A DNA stretch of 26,573 nt, from assembly GCA_947259865.1 (NCBI GenBank), contig CAMYNZ010000041.1, forward strand, positions 1 through 26,573. Reading direction: 5' to 3'. Made by a program: the position numbers and the translations under genes. Of the stretch, positions 1 through 8,007 are shown piece by piece. How positions within the stretch are numbered: the first letter of the stretch is position 1; every line of letters starts with the position of its first letter. Source of the stretch: an uncultured Desulfobacterales bacterium (GTDB taxonomy: Bacteria > Desulfobacterota > Desulfobacteria > Desulfobacterales > G020354645). Under the pieces are notes generated by a model that had not been told where the DNA came from, did no database searches, and was given only the letters and a program-made list of their open reading frames with translations.

Positions 1-45
1 ACCCAAGAACATCGGTGCACGGGTTTCCCGGAGAGTATATAATGG

Positions 46-170
46 CTATTTACGATTTTCTTCAAAAAGTCCCAGGTACTTTTCGTACCCTTCCTTTGCC
101 AGATCTTCTTTGGGGATGAATTTTAAGGAAGCGGAATTAATGCCGTATTGCAGAGCCGTCGGCTTTGACA
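46..170 (-). pseudogene. decayed copy of the msrB 3' end
   Basis: Read on the minus strand, this stretch encodes a peptide ending in [18 protein letters not shown]...ENRK followed by TAG. It matches the last ~38 residues of the complete MsrA-MsrB protein at 813-1928, and the DNA is identical at roughly four in five positions by eye. No start codon and no upstream MsrB domain remain. The catalytic cysteine of the MsrB motif RYCLNSAS is replaced by glycine (QYGINSAS), so even the retained part could not be active. The fragment abuts the stop codon of the nucleotidyltransferase gene. Together with the real msrB 3' end it forms a direct repeat bracketing the two-gene module at 188-764. It is either a duplication remnant or a relic of a second msrB. 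Confidence 0.8.
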
Positions 171-187
171 ATAATTTGATCGCTAGG

Positions 188-634
188 TCATTCTTCACCG
201 AGGGCTTCTAAATCAGCAAGATCCTTTTTTCTGCCAAGTGCCCTTTTGTTCAGAACAAATTGTTCTCGCCCGATAAAATATACCGGGACCGTTCCATATA
301 TTCCTGCAACCGAGTTTGAGCGAGCCTTCTGCCATGGCACAGCCGTAATGGATGTAATAATATCGATGCGGACCGGTGGGACACCAAGTTGTATGACCTT
401 ACCTGAAGTCTCGAAATCTTCTGGTTTAAGTCCGACGGACCCGAATCCGAATTCATCCAAAGCCGATAAAATATGCCTGGCATTGACAGAATCAGGTTTC
501 ACAAAAATATCAAGATCACCGGTATATCGTGGCACGCCATGAAAAGCCAGAGCATAGGCGTCGATGATTATGTAATCAACTTTGTGTTTGTTGAATAACG
601 CGAGCAGATCTCTGAAGTCGGGCTGTGCTTCCAT
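188..634 (-). CDS. nucleotidyltransferase-fold protein (DUF6036/AbiEii-like)
   Basis: A 148-residue protein of the minimal nucleotidyltransferase superfamily. The core reads [19 protein letters not shown] at about residues 27-45, where D-L-D supplies the two metal-binding acids. The segments [20 protein letters not shown] and the C-terminal [17 protein letters not shown] are typical of this family. Relatives normally have a Gly-Gly or Gly-Ser pair before the YA motif that holds the nucleotide phosphates; here the sequence is IIDAYA, so that motif is degraded and activity is doubtful. It overlaps the preceding small gene by 59 bases and is probably translated with it. Proteins of this type often form two-gene modules, some acting as toxin-antitoxin pairs. 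The biological role is not known from sequence alone. Confidence 0.75.
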   Translation of the reverse strand: MEAQPDFRDLLALFNKHKVDYIIIDAYALAFHGVPRYTGDLDIFVKPDSVNARHILSALDEFGFGSVGLKPEDFETSGKVIQLGVPPVRIDIITSITAVPWQKARSNSVAGIYGTVPVYFIGREQFVLNKRALGRKKDLADLEALGEE

Positions 635-764
635 GATATTGTTTTCTCAAATAGTCAACTGTTGCAACACGCTCGTCTGAGGGCCTATTCAGCCAGAAAG
701 CCAGGTTTTCTTTGGCGGATGCGTAATTTTCAAGCGAATGTTTTTTTACTGTTTTTAATATCAT
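576..764 (-). CDS. small conserved partner of the nucleotidyltransferase
   Basis: A 62-residue soluble basic protein with the pattern LAFWLNRPSDERVATVDYLR followed by [18 protein letters not shown] recognise this as the small helical protein commonly encoded directly before DUF6036-type nucleotidyltransferases, which supports its being real despite its size. Its 3' end overlaps the nucleotidyltransferase start by 59 bases, so the two are likely translationally linked. No strong Shine-Dalgarno sequence is visible before the ATG at 764. An inverted repeat (AATACAAT at 768-775, ATTGTATT at 788-795) lies just upstream and could be an operator. Function is unknown; a toxin-antitoxin-like pairing is possible but unproven. 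Confidence 0.65.
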   Translation of the reverse strand: MILKTVKKHSLENYASAKENLAFWLNRPSDERVATVDYLRKQYHGSTARLQRSARVIQQTQS

Positions 765-767
765 ATC

Positions 768-795
768 AATACAATATCATGTTTTAAATTGTATT
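768..795 (-). promoter_or_regulatory. inverted repeat upstream of the small gene, possible operator
   Basis: AATACAAT and ATTGTATT form a perfect 8-bp inverted repeat with a 12-bp A/T-rich spacer, ending four bases before the start codon of the small protein. Position and symmetry suit autoregulation of a two-gene module. No clear -35/-10 pair was identified, so this is tentative. Confidence 0.3.
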
Positions 796-812
796 TAAAT
801 AGCCTATCCCCT

Positions 813-1928
813 CTACTTGCGATTTTCTTCAAACAGTTTTTGGTACTTTTCATATCCTTGCTTTTCCAGATCTTCTTTGGGGATGAATTTTAAAGAAGCG
901 GAATTAAGACAGTAACGAAGACCCGTTGGTTTGGGCCCGTCGGGGAAGACATGCCCCAGGTGCGAATCGCCATGCTTGCTTCTGACCTCGGTGCGGACCA
1001 TAAATAAACCTCGATCCTGTTTCTCGACTATATTGCCGGGTTCCAGGGGCTGGGTAAAACTTGGCCATCCGGTTCCCGACTCGAATTTATCCTTAGAGCT
1101 AAACAGAGGTTCACCGGATACAATATCCACATAGATCCCTTCTTTTTTGTTATCCCAGTATTCATTTTTAAACGGCGGTTCGGTACCGTCTTTCTGGGTG
1201 ACTTTATACTGCAGCGGTGTTAAATTTTCGCGCAGAATATCTTTTCCGGGTTTTGTGTATGTTTGTGTGTTGGTATGCTTTTGTGCTGGTTCCATGGTAT
1301 TCTCCCATACTTTTTTCAAAAACTGGTCGCGACCGGAATGGTAGCGGTACAGTTTGTAACGGATCGGACTTTTCTTATAATAGTCCTGATGATAATCTTC
1401 AGCCTTGTAGAATTTAGGAAGCTTGACGATTTCGGTGACGATCGGCTGCCAGAACCTGCCGGATTTATTCATTTTATCTCGGGATTCTTCAGCCTGCCGC
1501 CGCTGCTGGTCATCATGGTAAAAAATGGCAGTTCGATACTGGGATCCCCTGTCAGCGAATTGTCCGCCGGGATCGGTGGGGTTCACATGCATCCAGAATA
1601 TATCCAGCAGTTTTTGGTAGGTTACCCGGGTCGGATCAAAAACTACCTGAACCGCTTCGGTATGACCCGTGCCTCCTGCTGAAACTTCCCGGTAGGTCGG
1701 ATTGTCCTGATGCCCGCCGGTATAACCGGAAATCACCTCAATTACACCGTCTACCTTTTCAAAGTCTGATTCGGTGCACCAGAAGCAGCCGCCGGCGAAG
1801 GTGGCGGTTTTTAGATTATTGTTTTTTTCATTCATGGTATTTCCTGCTGAGCTTTCATGGTTTTGCAAATAATAAATCCCGGTTAATATTAGCAAAAATA
1901 TTGATAGTTTATAAAAGATAGTCTTCAT
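813..1928 (-). CDS. msrAB: peptide methionine sulfoxide reductase MsrA-MsrB fusion, exported
   Basis: A 371-residue bifunctional enzyme that reduces both S- and R-methionine sulfoxide in damaged proteins. Residues 1-22 are an N-terminal hydrophobic segment ([15 protein letters not shown]), so the enzyme probably acts outside the cytoplasm, anchored or secreted. The MsrA domain begins near residue 40 with GCFWCTE, where Cys48 is the nucleophile and Cys51 could resolve it. The MsrB domain occupies the C-terminal third with [18 protein letters not shown] and RYCLNSAS, where Cys340 is the nucleophile. The cysteine often found in the SGxGWPSF motif is threonine here, a known variant. Zinc-binding CxxC pairs are absent. 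The ATG at 1928 is preferred over an upstream in-frame start because AAGGAG sits seven bases before it and the signal segment follows at once. Confidence 0.93.
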   Translation of the reverse strand: MKTIFYKLSIFLLILTGIYYLQNHESSAGNTMNEKNNNLKTATFAGGCFWCTESDFEKVDGVIEVISGYTGGHQDNPTYREVSAGGTGHTEAVQVVFDPTRVTYQKLLDIFWMHVNPTDPGGQFADRGSQYRTAIFYHDDQQRRQAEESRDKMNKSGRFWQPIVTEIVKLPKFYKAEDYHQDYYKKSPIRYKLYRYHSGRDQFLKKVWENTMEPAQKHTNTQTYTKPGKDILRENLTPLQYKVTQKDGTEPPFKNEYWDNKKEGIYVDIVSGEPLFSSKDKFESGTGWPSFTQPLEPGNIVEKQDRGLFMVRTEVRSKHGDSHLGHVFPDGPKPTGLRYCLNSASLKFIPKEDLEKQGYEKYQKLFEENRK

Positions 1929-2342
1929 ATCTATCTCCTTATCCGAATCATTTATATATATTCCCGATGATCTGTCGCACAAATCCTCACCGCATTACAT
2001 TCTGAAATGCCAGGTTTTATGTGCTATCTAAGAATATATCACGTTAGAAATAAGATAGTATTGATATCTAGTGGGTCAAGATGTGGACAAGGTGGGACTG
2101 TTGAAAAAGATATAAGGCAAAGATGCAGGGTGAAATATAGCGTATAGCTGAAAGCTCTATTGAAAAATGGTTCAAAGTTCAACGTTCAAGGTTCAAAGTA
2201 ACAAAGCTGGAAGGCTTGGAGGCTGGGAAGCCTGGAGGCTAATGCACGAAGCGCCGGTTTAACGTCGTTCGACCGGGCTCACCCCGGGCAGCTTTGCGTC
2301 TTTGTGTGACCACCATATTATTTGATGTTCGAGCTGGTTGCT
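1929..2342. other. intergenic region with imperfect GTTCAA repeats
   Basis: No gene was found. Upstream of msrAB the minus strand is A/T-rich, with a TATATA stretch about 20 bases before the start codon that could be a -10 box, but no convincing -35. At about 2169-2196 the hexamer-like unit GTTCAA(A/C/G) is repeated four times, and at 2209-2240 a GGAAGC/GGAGGCT unit repeats. These resemble the low-complexity repeats near 22642 and 19441. Confidence 0.4.
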
Positions 2343-3407
2343 TTATTTCAAAAGCGCACCGGCGACAATCGTCTTTTCGATTTCTTTGGTGCCTTCGTAT
2401 ATTTCCAGGATCTTGGCGTCGCGGTACAGTCGCTGAACTTTGTATTCATCGATGTAACCATAACCGCCGTGCATCTGAAGTGCCTCATCGGCGCACTCCA
2501 CCGCCATTTTGCCGGAATACCATTTGGCCATGGCCGTCAAAGCATGATCCAGTTTATTCTGATCGGCCAGCCAGGCAGCTTCATAATACAAATTGCGGGC
2601 GGCTCGGATGCCGGTGGCCATTTCCGCCAGTTTAAACTGGGTCGCCTGAAAATCGGCAATGGGTTTTCCGAATTGACAGCGGCTTTTGGTATACCGGATG
2701 GATTCTTCAAGGGCGGCCCGGGCCAATCCGACTGCCTGGGCACAGATATGGAGTCGCGTTCTGTTGAAAAACTCCATTAAATGGTAGAATCCCTGACCTT
2801 CGGTTCCAATCAGGTTATCAAGGGGGATCCGGACGTCATTTAAAGCGAGTTCGGCAGTATCCGAGGCCCGGACACCCAACTTGCCCTTGATTTTTGTGGC
2901 TTTGTAACCGGCTGTATCCGTCGGCAGCAGTATGAAACTGAAACGCTGGTGGCGCGAAGGATTTTCAGGGTCGGTCTGACAGAACAGCATGATGTAATCG
3001 GCTCCGGTCACATCGCAACCGGCATCCGGTTCGGTGATGGCGGTGCCGACAATTGCCCGGCCTTCAACAATTTTGGGCAGAACCAGTTGCCGTTGGTCTT
3101 CGGTTCCAAACAGTATCAACAACTCGGCCCCGAAGGAAGTCGATAAAATCGCGGAAGCCATCCCCGGGTCTACGGCCCAGAACTCTTCGTTAATCAGACA
3201 GTGTTCCAAAAAGCCATACCCCGCACCACCGTAATCTTCATCGATAAAGACGCCTACAAATCCCAGATCACAGGCCTTTTTCCAGATTTTCAGATCAAAT
3301 TTTTCTTCCCGGTCGAATTCAACGGCGCGGTCCTGAAATTCTCCTTTCGCAAATTTCCGGGCCGCTTTTACAATATCCTGTTGTTCCTTGGTTAAGTTAA
3401 AATCCAT
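2343..3407 (-). CDS. acyl-CoA dehydrogenase with internal deletion
   Basis: A 354-residue flavoprotein-family member that would oxidise an acyl-CoA to the enoyl-CoA. The N-terminal helical domain (LTKEQQDIVKAARKFA, GFVGVFIDEDYGGAGYGFLE), the C-terminal domain (RCQFGKPIADFQATQFKLAEM), the signature QMHGGYGYIDEYKVQRLYRD and the catalytic glutamate in EIYEGT (Glu338) are all intact. The middle domain reads AITEPDAGCDVTG and then jumps to ADYIMLFCQTDPENPSRHQ. About 26 residues, which in relatives carry the NGSKxFITNG strand contacting FAD, are missing in frame near residues 135-136. The usual Ser/Thr of the AGSD motif is also Cys. ATG 3407 is chosen because TAAGGAG lies just upstream. It follows the synthetase gene by 64 bases in the same operon. 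Activity is uncertain. Confidence 0.88.
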   Translation of the reverse strand: MDFNLTKEQQDIVKAARKFAKGEFQDRAVEFDREEKFDLKIWKKACDLGFVGVFIDEDYGGAGYGFLEHCLINEEFWAVDPGMASAILSTSFGAELLILFGTEDQRQLVLPKIVEGRAIVGTAITEPDAGCDVTGADYIMLFCQTDPENPSRHQRFSFILLPTDTAGYKATKIKGKLGVRASDTAELALNDVRIPLDNLIGTEGQGFYHLMEFFNRTRLHICAQAVGLARAALEESIRYTKSRCQFGKPIADFQATQFKLAEMATGIRAARNLYYEAAWLADQNKLDHALTAMAKWYSGKMAVECADEALQMHGGYGYIDEYKVQRLYRDAKILEIYEGTKEIEKTIVAGALLK

Positions 3408-3471
3408 CCAATTTCTCCTTAAATTTTCGGATTTAGGATTTCGTGCTTCGAATTTCCCCGTTAGTATGGGG

Positions 3472-5115
3472 CTATCCTTCTTTGCGCCGCTTTTCTTCAC
3501 CGCGAATTTCGCGCCTCAGCAGTTTGCCGACTTTGGATTTGGGCAGCATGTCTCTAAATTCGATATACTGGGGGATCTTGTAAGGTACGAGATTTTGGCG
3601 GCACCACTTAATGAGCTCGTAGCCTGTAATCCCTTTGATGTCCTCCTTGAGCACCACATAGGCTTTTATACGCTCGCCGACCTTTTCATCCGGAATCCCC
3701 ACCACGCAGGATCCGATGACAGCCGGATGTTCCTGAAGAACAGATTCTATTTCCGAAGCCGATATACGATAGCCTTTGTGTTTGATGGTATCCACGGTTC
3801 GGTCAACGAAGTATAAGTTACCCTCTTCGTCCATGGACATAATATCAGCCGTGCGGTACCATGTGGCCCCTTCAAGATCAATAAAAGAACCGGCAGTTTC
3901 CTCCGGCTTTTTCAAATAACCGGTTACCATGCATTCGGAAGAAACCAGCAACTCACCCGGTTCGCCGGTCAATACCGGCGCCAGGGTCGCAGGATCGACA
4001 ATCTTGACCTTTTTGCTTGGAACGATGCGGCCCACGCTTTTCGGCGGATTCTCAACATCTACCGGACACATGGAGACACCACCGCAGGTTTCAGTGGCCC
4101 CGTATCCTTGATGAATCGTTTTGGCAAATTTAGCCTGCCAGCGCTTGCCGATTTCAACCGGGAGAACATCGCCGGCACTAAACCAGTATGACACCGAGCT
4201 GAGATCATACTGGTCCAGGCGATAATGCTCCAAAATCATGCGGTACAGGGTTGGGACACCAATCATGGTTGTGGCGCTAAAGCGCTGGATGGCGTCAAAG
4301 GCGGCGTCCAAATTTATTCGGGGCTGAAGAATCAAGGTGCCGCCTGCCAGCAGGGTAGCCAGACCGCAGGTCTGCCCCAGAATATGAAATAATGGGGCGT
4401 TTCCCATGATAACGTTTTCTTCGGCCGGAAATAGTGAATCCGTGATTCTAATCTGCTCTTCTGCTGAAACCATAAACAGATTATGTGAAATCGGAACGCC
4501 TTTGGGAAACTTTGTGGTGCCCCCGGTATATAGAATTTCGGCAGTGGCATCCCCGTCCCGTCGGCTTTCCTGTAGCGCTGCAGGCGGGTTATTGAATTGG
4601 GACAGCAGTTTTTTAAATGAATATATGTTTTCCCGTAAGGCGATTTTGCCTCGCGGAATAATATCAAACAGGTATCCGAAATATCGTTTCCACCAGGGCA
4701 GGAGATCAGCCATTTTGGTTACGATCACCCTATGAAGGGGGGTTTCTGAAAGCACACTCGTTACATAACCAAAATTGGTATCTGCGCAGACAATAGCTTC
4801 AGCATCGCTGTCATTGGCGATATACTTTAGATCGTGGGGCGTATATATCGGGGTGATGGGTACACAAACACCGCCGATCTTCTGAATGCCCAGCCAGGCG
4901 ACCACCCACTGGATACTGTTGGGAATATATATTATAATTTTCTGACCGGGTTCAACGCCCATGTCAGTTAAGCCTGCGGCAAAACGGTCAACCAGATCCC
5001 TGAGCCGGCGATATGAAAACCGTGTCCCCAAGTAGATCACGGCCGTATTGTCTTTTCGTCTTTGGGCCGCAGTTTCAAAAGTTGAAAATATGTTGTTATT
5101 GACTGTTTTTTTCAT
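3472..5115 (-). CDS. AMP-forming acyl-CoA synthetase
   Basis: A 547-residue ANL-superfamily enzyme that activates a carboxylic acid to its CoA thioester via an acyl-adenylate. Core motifs are in order: phosphate loop YTGGTTKFPKG (near residue 205), YGATE in the mid-protein, YRTAD, VDRTVDTIKHKGYRISASEIE at the hinge, and the C-terminal lysine motif PKSKVGKLLRREI. It is preceded directly by livF of an ABC importer and followed by an acyl-CoA dehydrogenase, so its substrate is probably the imported acid. The ATG at 5115 is taken as the start; a TTG at 5127, overlapping the livF stop as TTGA, is an alternative that adds four residues. Substrate specificity (aromatic, branched or fatty acid) cannot be read from the sequence. 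Confidence 0.9.
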   Translation of the reverse strand: MKKTVNNNIFSTFETAAQRRKDNTAVIYLGTRFSYRRLRDLVDRFAAGLTDMGVEPGQKIIIYIPNSIQWVVAWLGIQKIGGVCVPITPIYTPHDLKYIANDSDAEAIVCADTNFGYVTSVLSETPLHRVIVTKMADLLPWWKRYFGYLFDIIPRGKIALRENIYSFKKLLSQFNNPPAALQESRRDGDATAEILYTGGTTKFPKGVPISHNLFMVSAEEQIRITDSLFPAEENVIMGNAPLFHILGQTCGLATLLAGGTLILQPRINLDAAFDAIQRFSATTMIGVPTLYRMILEHYRLDQYDLSSVSYWFSAGDVLPVEIGKRWQAKFAKTIHQGYGATETCGGVSMCPVDVENPPKSVGRIVPSKKVKIVDPATLAPVLTGEPGELLVSSECMVTGYLKKPEETAGSFIDLEGATWYRTADIMSMDEEGNLYFVDRTVDTIKHKGYRISASEIESVLQEHPAVIGSCVVGIPDEKVGERIKAYVVLKEDIKGITGYELIKWCRQNLVPYKIPQYIEFRDMLPKSKVGKLLRREIRGEEKRRKEG

Positions 5116-5123
5116 GCCGATAT

Positions 5124-5885
5124 TCAAATTCCAAAATAGGCTGATTTTACCTCGGGGTTGTCCATCAGTTCTTCCCCGGTACCCGATAACGCCAGCATAC
5201 CATTTTCAATGACATATCCGCGTTCAATAAACGGTAGTATCGGTCGGGCAAATTGTTCGGTGATTAAAATCGTAATGCCGGATTCTTTTCGAAGACTTTT
5301 TATGGCATCCACCAGCATGGTCTGCAGCATGGGGCTTAGCCCCAGCAGCGGTTCATCCAGCAGCAGCAATGTTGGCTTTAGGATCAGAGTCATGCCGATT
5401 GCCAGCATTTGCTGTTCGCCACCGCTCAAAAAACCGGCTTTGCGTCGTTTTAGATCCGACAGGGCCGGGAAAATCGTAAAAACATAGTCCATCCGTTCCG
5501 CTAATTCCGGTTTTTTTACCTGATGACCGGCGATTTTCATATTTTCAACAACATCGCTTTCCGGAAAAATAGGGTGCCGCTCCCGGGATAACACCAATCC
5601 TCTCTTTACCCGGTCGTACGGCTGGGTTTCGGTGATGTTTTTACCCTGGAAAATAATTTCGCCGTATATGTTTATCCTTTCGCCGCCCTTGCGCTGCTCT
5701 TTGATTTTCATATCGATGATGAGCCCTGAAATGGTGTTCATCAGGGTGGTCTTGCCGGCACTATTGGAGCCGATGACACCCACAATCTCACCTTCGTTGA
5801 CCATCATGGAGAAATCATTCAACGCCAGGGCGTTTTCGAAAAATACCATCAGGTTTTTTACTTCAAGCACTCGATCACCATGCAT
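5124..5885 (-). CDS. livF: branched-chain-type ABC transporter ATPase, LivF-like
   Basis: A 253-residue ATP-binding subunit of a HAAT-family importer. Walker A is GSNSAGKTT (residues 39-47; the family usually has GxNGAGKTT), the signature is LSGGEQQ (153-159) and Walker B is LLLLDEP (173-179). An extra stretch of about 15 residues, including KIKEQRKGGERIN (59-72), lies between Walker A and the Q-loop compared with typical LivF. The C-terminal ends in the LivF-like pattern NPEVKSAYFGI. It is the last transporter gene, separated from livG by a 368-bp gap holding a structured repeat, and its stop lies nine bases before the synthetase start. It works with LivG as the ATPase pair beneath the LivH/LivM channel. 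Confidence 0.9.
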   Translation of the reverse strand: MHGDRVLEVKNLMVFFENALALNDFSMMVNEGEIVGVIGSNSAGKTTLMNTISGLIIDMKIKEQRKGGERINIYGEIIFQGKNITETQPYDRVKRGLVLSRERHPIFPESDVVENMKIAGHQVKKPELAERMDYVFTIFPALSDLKRRKAGFLSGGEQQMLAIGMTLILKPTLLLLDEPLLGLSPMLQTMLVDAIKSLRKESGITILITEQFARPILPFIERGYVIENGMLALSGTGEELMDNPEVKSAYFGI

Positions 5886-5962
5886 TCAAGTTTAACTGTT
5901 GGAATTATAGATTGCCCATTTCCTCATTTAGGCTGGGCTTCGGTGAAAACGAAGGTTTATAT

Positions 5963-6172
5963 TTAGCCGCAGACACACGCAGACTTTTGTTCGGCCGACC
6001 TGGCCGAACAAAACATGCAATCGCTTCGCGATATTTAATTGCTGATTTCATACCCCTTCGAAACTTAACAAAGCAGTTTTTGTTTAAAGGGACTATTGCC
6101 CGCAGGGCATGTAGTTTTACCTCTGCCAGGTCGGCAGAGGTAAAGTTCTTGTCTGCGTCCGTCTGCGGCTAA
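5963..6172. repeat. structured repeat element A with complementary-loop hairpins
   Basis: A 210-bp element fills most of the gap between livG and livF. The outer arms 5963-5984 and 6151-6172 are inverted repeats with two mismatches in 22. Inside are two perfect 12-bp-stem hairpins: stem 5985-5996/6002-6013 with loop GACCT, and stem 6116-6127/6133-6144 with loop AGGTC. The stems are unrelated in sequence but the loops are exact reverse complements, and the complementarity extends to 11 bases (GCCGACCTGGC with GCCAGGTCGGC). Smaller hairpins (TCGCTTCGCGA, TGCCCGCAGGGCA) lie between them. The same layout recurs at 20558-20798. No protein is encoded. The remaining flanks, 5886-5962 and 6173-6253, show nothing recognisable. 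Confidence 0.8.
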
Positions 6173-6253
6173 TTTAAAATAACATTTTTCTACTTTCACA
6201 ATCCAAAATCTCTAATCCGAGGCCCCAATCCGAGATCTAAAATCATCCGAATG

Positions 6254-7003
6254 TTACTCCGTGCCCAGGTAGGCATTCTTAACCTCCCGGCTTTCCATTA
6301 CATCTGTGACATTACCGTCAGCTATTTTTTGCCCGAAGTTGAGCACGATCAAACGATCGGCAATTCTAAAAAGCTCTTTCAAACGGTGTTCGATCATGAT
6401 AATCGTTTTGCCCTGCTGGCGGAGTTTTTCAATGATAGGCAGAATGCTGGCCACCTCTGCCAGACTCAAACCGGAAAAAAGCTCGTCCAGAATCATCAGA
6501 TCCGGGTTGAGGGCAATGGCTTTGGCCAGTTCCAATCGCTTTAAATACCCCTGGGGCAATACACTGGCAGCTTTGTAGGCCACCATAGCATCCCGTTCAA
6601 AGCCAACCTCTTCCAGCAGGTCCAGGGCCACTGCGTCGCGGTCGCCATATTTTCCACCGACCATCTGTTTAACCCGGGGGGAATACAACGGGATGATCAT
6701 ATTCTTATAGGCCGGCAGCTGGTAGAAGGGTTTTACCATCTGGAATGTCCGAGCAATACCCAACCGTACGATTTTATAGGGCGGCCAACCGGTTATGCCT
6801 TGACCGCGATATCGTATATCTCCCTGTGCCGGTTTAACAAAACCTGTGATCAGATTGACGGCCGTCGTTTTTCCGGAACCGTTGGGTCCGATCAGGCCTA
6901 AAAGTTCACCTTCGACAAGCTCAAAACTCAAATCATGGATGGCCTGCACACCGCCGAAATTTTTATATAGACGGGTGACTTTTAGCAGAGGAGAAGGGCT
7001 CAT
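6254..7003 (-). CDS. livG: branched-chain-type ABC transporter ATPase, LivG-like
   Basis: A 249-residue ABC ATPase. Walker A is GPNGSGKTT (39-47), the Q-loop region is ARTFQMVKPF and Walker B is LMILDE (169-174), followed by the H-loop EHRLKELF. The ABC signature is unusual: LPQGYLKRLELAKA (149-162) stands where LivG proteins normally read LSYGQQRRLE, so the canonical Ser-Gly-Gly-Gln is not preserved. The ATG at 7003 overlaps the livM stop as ATGA and has a strong GGAGG seven bases upstream; the in-frame ATG at 7021 would leave no such site, so 7003 is preferred. Translational coupling to livM is likely. The C-terminal VTDVMESREVKNAYLGTE fits the family. Confidence 0.9.
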   Translation of the reverse strand: MSPSPLLKVTRLYKNFGGVQAIHDLSFELVEGELLGLIGPNGSGKTTAVNLITGFVKPAQGDIRYRGQGITGWPPYKIVRLGIARTFQMVKPFYQLPAYKNMIIPLYSPRVKQMVGGKYGDRDAVALDLLEEVGFERDAMVAYKAASVLPQGYLKRLELAKAIALNPDLMILDELFSGLSLAEVASILPIIEKLRQQGKTIIMIEHRLKELFRIADRLIVLNFGQKIADGNVTDVMESREVKNAYLGTE

Positions 7004-8004
7004 CGTTCTACCTCCACCCATCTCTCAAATTGATGATATTTGCGCTGAATGTAGTGGAAAATCCCTTCCGGTAGGGCGACGGTAAATATGACCAGAAACA
7101 ATCCGTAGAATACAATTCTAAGCCCGCCCAGCCCGCGCAGGATCTCCGATAAAGGGACCAGAATGAAGGCGCCCAGGGTTGACCCGGCCAGCGTCCCGAT
7201 ACCGCCGACGACCGCCGCTGCGATGGGCAGAATCGAATAATCCAGAGCAAATACCGGCATGCCGACAAACAGGTAAATATGGGTCATATAGGCACCGGCA
7301 AACGCACCCACGGAACTGGCAATAAACAACGCCTGAATCTTAAACCAGTAGATATTGATTCCAGCGTTCATGACGGACCGGTCGTTGTCGTTGATACCTT
7401 TCAATACCAGGCCGAAATCTGACTCCATCAGACGCCTGAAACCGAACAAGGCGGCCAGAAGGGCGGCAATGATAAGATAAATTTCCACCCATTTTGTCGG
7501 CAGCGGCGCAAGGCCGCTGAGCCCCTCGGTCCCGCCGAATATTCGCGTCGCTTCGACAATTCGAACCAGCATCAGGGGTAACACCAGCGTGACCATCGAA
7601 AAGTAGATTCCGCGAAGTCTTAGAACCGGTATCAGCAATAGGGTGCACAGCAGACCGCCGAACATAGTCGCCAGCGGGATTGTCACCACCGGGGGCCACC
7701 CCCAGTAGTGATTCATGATACCGGCCAGATAAGCACCGGTTCCGAAAAATAATGCCTGGCCCAGGGATATCATTCCGCTTTGAGCCAGAATATCCCAGCT
7801 GATGGCCAACAGGGCAAAGACGCATACTGAAAGTAAAACCCGCTGCCAATAGACACTCAAGACCAGGGACAAAACCAGCAATCCCACAATCGGCAGCAAT
7901 CTGGGGGCAGACAAATAGAGCATCTCCCTCCAGGAGCAAAGCGCAAACACATCGCTGGATCTGACTTTTATACCCCTGTCTATTCGTTCTTTGCGTCTTT
8001 TCAC
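7000..8004 (-). CDS. livM: branched-chain-type ABC transporter permease, LivM-like
   Basis: A 334-residue integral membrane subunit of the importer, with about nine hydrophobic segments starting near residue 35 (LLPIVGLLVLSLVLSVYW). The family landmarks SGMISLGQALFFGTGAYLAG, LRGIYFSMVTL and IGTLAGSTLGAFILVPLSE are clear; the EAA-like loop that docks the ATPase is around GLVLKGINDNDRSVMNAGIN. The start is GTG at 8004, three bases after the livH stop, with AAAGGA upstream inside livH. The first ~28 residues are polar and basic, so a later ATG start (MLYLSAPRLLP) is possible. It forms the translocation pore with LivH. Confidence 0.9.
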   Translation of the reverse strand: MKRRKERIDRGIKVRSSDVFALCSWREMLYLSAPRLLPIVGLLVLSLVLSVYWQRVLLSVCVFALLAISWDILAQSGMISLGQALFFGTGAYLAGIMNHYWGWPPVVTIPLATMFGGLLCTLLLIPVLRLRGIYFSMVTLVLPLMLVRIVEATRIFGGTEGLSGLAPLPTKWVEIYLIIAALLAALFGFRRLMESDFGLVLKGINDNDRSVMNAGINIYWFKIQALFIASSVGAFAGAYMTHIYLFVGMPVFALDYSILPIAAAVVGGIGTLAGSTLGAFILVPLSEILRGLGGLRIVFYGLFLVIFTVALPEGIFHYIQRKYHQFERWVEVER

Positions 8005-8007
8005 CGG

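Noticed and set aside
1263..1682. 139-codon open frame on the plus strand
   Set aside because: It lies fully antisense to the well-supported msrAB gene and shows no family resemblance.
5115..5127. TTG at 5127 as the synthetase start
   Set aside because: It overlaps the livF stop, but no ribosome site is placed for it; the ATG four codons later is the more usual start. It remains possible.
5912..6172. 86-codon open frame across structured element A
   Set aside because: Its codons follow the hairpin repeats, so openness is a by-product of the palindromes; no homology pattern seen.
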